From: Hyphomicrobiales bacterium
Lineage (GTDB): Bacteria > Pseudomonadota > Alphaproteobacteria > Rhizobiales > Beijerinckiaceae
DNA length: 8,554 nt
Assembly (NCBI GenBank): GCA_028290125.1
Contig: JAQGKM010000313.1
Span: forward strand, 1 to 8,554
Direction of reading: 5' to 3'
Shown in pieces: positions 6,204 through 8,554 of the stretch. Each line of letters begins with the position of its first letter. Positions within the stretch are counted from its first letter, which is position 1. The notes beneath the pieces were generated by a model that was not told the DNA's origin, made no database searches, and saw only the letters and a program-made list of their open reading frames with translations. A program made the position numbers and the translations under genes.

Positions 6204-7007
6204 ATTTCAGGGAACGCCGACGGATTCGACCTGACTGCCCCCGAGGCCCGGCCTGCGCCGGAGCCCTCGGACGGGCGCAGGGAGCCCGAGACGCCGGCGC
6301 CCCTGCTGCCACCGGAAACGCGCGCGCGTTTCGCCCATGTCGATACGTGGGTGTTCGATCTCGACAACACGCTCTATCCGGCTGGCAGCGATCTCTGGCC
6401 GAAGATCGACGCGCGCATCACCGTGTTTCTCGCGCATATGTTCGGGCTCGACGGCCTGTCGTCGCGGGCGCTGCAGAAATATTATTACCAGCGCTATGGC
6501 ACCACGCTGCGCGGACTGATGGCGGAGCACGAAATCTCGTCCGACGAGTTTCTGGAGTTCGTGCACGACATCGACCGCTCGTCGCTGTTGCCCAATCATA
6601 CGCTGGCGGGCGCGATCACGTCGCTTCCGGGCCGCAAGCTGATCCTCACCAACGGCTCGCGCGAACACGCCCTGCGCACCGCTGAGAAACTCGGCATCGA
6701 CCACATGTTCGAGGGCATCTTCGACATCGTCGCCGCGGACCTCGTGCCGAAGCCCGCAGCCGAAACCTACCAGCGCTTCTTTGACCGCCACGACGTCGAT
6801 CCCGCACGCTCGGCCATGTTCGAGGACATCGCCCACAATCTCGCGGTCCCGCACGCGCGCGGCATGGCGACCGTTCTGGTGATCCCCAAGCCCGACGCCG
6901 TCTTCAACCGCGAACCTTGGGAGATGGCGGGCGCCAATGCCGCGCATGTGGAGTTCATCACCAACGACCTTGAAGCGTTCCTGACGGGGCTCGGCCACAA
7001 AGCTTGA
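6204..7007 (+). CDS. HAD-family phosphatase, predicted pyrimidine 5'-nucleotidase
   Basis: A haloacid-dehalogenase-type hydrolase of the pyrimidine 5'-nucleotidase (SDT1-like) subfamily, expected to dephosphorylate UMP/CMP or similar small phosphates. All HAD motifs are present (numbered from 6204): WVFDLDNTLYP with nucleophile Asp52 and acid/base Asp54, ILTNGS (Thr149-Ser152), Lys183 in VPKP, and FEDIAHNL with Glu207-Asp208. A helical cap containing YYYQRYGTTLRGL lies between motifs I and II. There is no ATG at the 5' end. A GTG at 6351 would begin inside the first beta strand, losing conserved VDTW. The frame is open from the argB stop. ATT at 6204 has GAGG 7 bases upstream, and codons 6204-6350 keep G/C-rich third positions. 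I therefore choose ATT, giving 267 residues with a Pro-rich N-terminal tail of about 45. If ATT is wrong, the gene is 6351-7007 (218 residues). Confidence 0.85.
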   Translation: MSGNADGFDLTAPEARPAPEPSDGRREPETPAPLLPPETRARFAHVDTWVFDLDNTLYPAGSDLWPKIDARITVFLAHMFGLDGLSSRALQKYYYQRYGTTLRGLMAEHEISSDEFLEFVHDIDRSSLLPNHTLAGAITSLPGRKLILTNGSREHALRTAEKLGIDHMFEGIFDIVAADLVPKPAAETYQRFFDRHDVDPARSAMFEDIAHNLAVPHARGMATVLVIPKPDAVFNREPWEMAGANAAHVEFITNDLEAFLTGLGHKA

Positions 7008-7022
7008 CCTTGGGTGACTCGC

Positions 7023-7039
7023 CCGCCCAGAATGGGCGG
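7023..7039 (+). terminator. Hairpin after the phosphatase gene, possible terminator
   Basis: CCGCCCA-GAA-TGGGCGG is a perfect 7-bp stem with a 3-base loop, 15 bases after the phosphatase stop. It is followed by CTCCTCGC, not a T run, so intrinsic termination would be inefficient. It marks the boundary between the argB unit and the toxin-antitoxin module. Confidence 0.35.
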
Positions 7040-7066
7040 CTCCTCGCAGGATCGACTTGCGAAATG

Positions 7067-7079
7067 CACCTTTAAGGTT
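7067..7079 (+). promoter_or_regulatory. Predicted MqsA operator of the mqsRA operon
   Basis: CACCT-TTA-AGGTT lies 8 bases upstream of the mqsR start. E. coli MqsA binds AACCT-N3-AGGTT (established knowledge), so 9 of 10 half-site positions match, with the same 3-base spacer. The likely mqsR ribosome site AAGG (7074-7077) lies inside it. A candidate -35 TTGCGA (7057-7062) precedes it, but a -10 is uncertain (TTTAAG at 7071-7076 or TATTTG at 7080-7085). Either would put the site inside the promoter, fitting autorepression by the antitoxin. Only one such palindrome is seen; E. coli has two. Confidence 0.65.
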
Positions 7080-7087
7080 TATTTGTT

Positions 7088-7387
7088 TTGGAAAAGCTGA
7101 AGCCGTCTCACGATCTTGAGGCGTTCAAGAGAGCGTTCGCCAAAAACAGGTCAATGACGTTTGCGGCGTCAAGGACCGCGCTGTCGATCGGCTACAGAGA
7201 GGATGACGTGGCAGCACTGATTTGCACTCTCACGCGATCAGGCTTCGTGAAGTCCATGACAAGCAACGCCGACCACAAGCAATGGCAGGACGTCTACCAC
7301 ATTGATGACGGTATCCGGACGATTTACCTGAAGTTCACCGACCAGGTCATGACCGAGTTCATTTTGCTGTCGTTCAAGAGGAAATGA
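7088..7387 (+). CDS. mqsR: MqsR-family type II toxin (mRNA interferase)
   Basis: MqsR is a ribosome-independent ribonuclease with a RelE-like fold; the E. coli enzyme cuts mRNA mainly at GCU. The 99-residue protein aligns along its length with E. coli MqsR (98 residues). It has the MEK N-terminus, FVKSMTSNADHKQWQDVY (53-70) against FYKSMTTYSDHTIWQDVY, and the C-terminal LLSFKRK against IVSFKEK. The residues corresponding to E. coli Lys56, Gln68, Tyr81 and Lys96 are all present (Lys55, Gln67, Tyr80, Lys97), so it is probably active. The start is TTG at 7088, fixed by the MEK match; the next in-frame ATG is residue 23 and would remove conserved sequence. AAGG lies 10 bases upstream. GC is about 52% by my count, below the flanking genes, suggesting acquisition. 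The antitoxin follows after 3 bases, in the usual toxin-first order. Confidence 0.94.
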   Translation: MEKLKPSHDLEAFKRAFAKNRSMTFAASRTALSIGYREDDVAALICTLTRSGFVKSMTSNADHKQWQDVYHIDDGIRTIYLKFTDQVMTEFILLSFKRK

Positions 7388-7390
7388 GCA

Positions 7391-7816
7391 ATGCGCGATG
7401 AAGTCAGGTTTCCGCCGGGAGCGACCATGATCCATCCGGAAACCGGCGCCGTTCTTTCTCGCCGCCGCCGGTTTAAGACCGTCGAGTATATGGGCCTGAA
7501 GAGACTGATCGAGATCGAAGCGTTCTGGCCGGACGACGATGGCGACGGCGTATTGGTGGGCGGCGATCACGCGCCAATGGACGAGGCGCTCGACGAAATG
7601 AAAGCGGAACATGCCAAGCGCATTCGTGCGCTCTCGGTCAAGATTCGCAAGGCCGCCCGCCTCACGCAAAAAGAAGCCAGCCTCCTCCTCACCGGCTCGC
7701 CCAATTCCTTCTCCAAATACGAGCGAGGCGAGGCGCAGCCGAGCTGGCCGACCTTCCTGTTGTTGAAGCTTCTCGCCAGCGACCCCTCGCTGATCGACAA
7801 GATCAAGGCCGCTTGA
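7391..7816 (+). CDS. mqsA: MqsA-like antitoxin without zinc-binding cysteines
   Basis: A 141-residue antitoxin and likely autorepressor paired with MqsR. The C-terminal half is a clear Xre-type helix-turn-helix like MqsA: IRKAARLTQKEASLLLTG (85-102) then SPNSFSKYERGEAQPSWPT (103-121). Asn105 matches the DNA-contacting Asn97 of E. coli, while Lys109 stands where E. coli has Arg101. The N-terminal half normally binds zinc through two CxxC pairs and wraps the toxin. Here the whole protein has no cysteine; MIHPETGAVL stands in place of the first CxxC and FWPDDDGDG near the second. I recall PETG-type MqsA relatives in other proteobacteria, so this may be an established zinc-free lineage and not a dead gene. 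The ATG at 7391 has AAGAGG about 9 bases upstream, inside the mqsR end. ATG 7427 (residue 13) is an alternative. GC is about 61% by my count. Confidence 0.91.
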   Translation: MRDEVRFPPGATMIHPETGAVLSRRRRFKTVEYMGLKRLIEIEAFWPDDDGDGVLVGGDHAPMDEALDEMKAEHAKRIRALSVKIRKAARLTQKEASLLLTGSPNSFSKYERGEAQPSWPTFLLLKLLASDPSLIDKIKAA

Positions 7817-7842
7817 CGCGCGCGCCCGCGCGAAGGATACCT
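7813..7842 (+). promoter_or_regulatory. Candidate dapD promoter with hairpin in its spacer
   Basis: TTGACG (7813-7818), overlapping the mqsA stop codon, and ATACCT (7837-7842) are spaced 18 bases apart. The -35 matches at five of six positions; the -10 is poor. The spacer contains CGCGCG-CGCC-CGCGCG (7817-7832), which could instead be an intercistronic hairpin with no T run. It could serve dapD as its own promoter after the toxin-antitoxin module. The evidence is weak. Confidence 0.3.
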
Positions 7843-7876
7843 CGCGGCGACAATAGACCTGCGCCCGGGGAGCCCC

Positions 7877-8554
7877 ATGTCCACCACCGATCTCGCCAAG
7901 ACCATCGAAGCCGCCTTTGAGGACCGCAACAACATTGGTCCCTCCACCAAGGGCGCCGTGCGCGAGGCGGTGAACGAGGCGCTGAACCTGCTCGACAGCG
8001 GCGAGGCCCGCGTCGCCGAGAAGCTCGAAGGCAAGACCGGCCCGGAGGCTTGGGTCGTGCATCAATGGCTCAAGAAGGCCGTCCTTCTCTCGTTCCGCCT
8101 GAACGACATGGCGCCGATTTCGGGCGGCCCCGGCGGCGCGACCTGGTGGGACAAGGTGCCTTCCAAGTTCGATGGCTGGACCGCCGAGCAGCATGGCGCG
8201 GCGGGTTTCCGCTCGGTGCCGAACTGCATCGTGCGCCGCTCCGCCTATATCGCGCCCGGCGTCGTGCTGATGCCGTCCTTCGTGAATCTCGGCGCCTATG
8301 TCGACGCCAACACGATGGTCGACACCTGGGCCACCGTCGGCTCCTGCGCGCAGATCGGCAAGAACGTGCATCTCTCGGGCGGCGTCGGTATCGGCGGCGT
8401 GCTTGAGCCGCTGCAGGCCAATCCCACGATCATCGAAGACAATTGCTTCATCGGCGCGCGCTCGGAAGTCGTTGAAGGCGTGATCGTCGGCGAAGGCTCG
8501 GTGCTCTCCATGGGCGTCATCATTTCGTCCTCGACCAAGATCATCGACCGCGCG
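7877..8554 (+). CDS. dapD: 2,3,4,5-tetrahydropyridine-2,6-dicarboxylate N-succinyltransferase (3' end outside window)
   Basis: DapD transfers a succinyl group from succinyl-CoA to tetrahydrodipicolinate in the succinylase branch of lysine and meso-diaminopimelate synthesis, which also feeds peptidoglycan. 226 codons are present; the family has about 280, so some 55-60 residues are missing. An N-terminal helical domain contains EAWVVHQWLKKAVLLSFRLN (57-76). The left-handed beta-helix of hexapeptide repeats starts near 115 and includes PSFVNLGAYVDANTMVDTW (133-151), VGSCAQIGKNVHLSGGVGIG (154-173) and GVLEPLQANPTIIEDNCFIG (174-193). These are near-diagnostic for DapD. ATG 7877 has GGGGAG close upstream (4-5 bases). 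In relatives dapE often follows dapD (not visible here). The gene diverges in no obvious way from its family. Confidence 0.97.
   Translation, partial: MSTTDLAKTIEAAFEDRNNIGPSTKGAVREAVNEALNLLDSGEARVAEKLEGKTGPEAWVVHQWLKKAVLLSFRLNDMAPISGGPGGATWWDKVPSKFDGWTAEQHGAAGFRSVPNCIVRRSAYIAPGVVLMPSFVNLGAYVDANTMVDTWATVGSCAQIGKNVHLSGGVGIGGVLEPLQANPTIIEDNCFIGARSEVVEGVIVGEGSVLSMGVIISSSTKIIDRA

Noticed and set aside
5594..6998. Two antisense open frames (5594-6370 and 6207-6998) opposite argB and the phosphatase
   Set aside because: Both are complements of clear genes, with biased composition and no motif.
7238..8371. 377-codon open frame antisense to mqsR, mqsA and dapD
   Set aside because: It spans three well-supported genes on the other strand and has no recognisable domain.
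1..8554. CRISPR array, tRNA, rRNA, insertion sequence or phage genes
   Set aside because: I saw no regularly spaced repeats, cloverleaf-like sequence, transposase or integrase motifs anywhere in the window.

Overview
The window looks like core chromosome of a GC-rich alphaproteobacterium, most likely Hyphomicrobiales (Rhizobiales). The evidence is the gene order rpmH-rnpA-yidC-yihA-argB-(HAD phosphatase)-dapD, a separate hisZ gene, the arginine-sensitive type of ArgB, and a CGTCATTGCGAG...GCAATCCAT palindromic repeat of a kind common in this group. I cannot name the genus from the sequence alone.

Layout. Positions 1-967 (minus strand) hold the start of hisZ, cut by the left edge. Positions 1071-1589 (minus) encode a small single-domain cupin of unknown function. 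A divergent intergenic region (1590-1886) holds a strong sigma70-type promoter (TTGACT-N18-TATAAG) that reads right into rpmH (GTG start), rnpA, yidC and yihA. These four genes supply ribosomal protein L34, the RNase P protein, the membrane insertase and a ribosome-assembly GTPase. Just after yihA is an extragenic palindromic repeat. Next come argB and, five bases after it, a HAD-family phosphatase (predicted pyrimidine 5'-nucleotidase) that appears to start at an ATT codon. dapD (lysine and peptidoglycan precursor synthesis) begins at 7877 and is cut by the right edge.

The one accessory element is a toxin-antitoxin pair at 7088-7816, between the phosphatase gene and dapD. The toxin is MqsR, with all four known active-site positions conserved, a TTG start and about 52% GC. 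The antitoxin is MqsA-like. It keeps the C-terminal helix-turn-helix but has no cysteine at all, so it cannot bind zinc through the four cysteines used by Escherichia coli MqsA. Upstream is a palindrome, CACCT-TTA-AGGTT, that matches the E. coli MqsA operator (AACCT-N3-AGGTT) at 9 of 10 half-site positions.

I found no CRISPR array, tRNA, rRNA, insertion sequence or prophage gene, and no evidence for a wholly undescribed multi-gene system. The observations most worth checking are the cysteine-free MqsA with its conserved operator, the ATT start of the phosphatase, the hairpin plus 11-codon ORF between yidC and yihA, and the palindromic repeat between yihA and argB.
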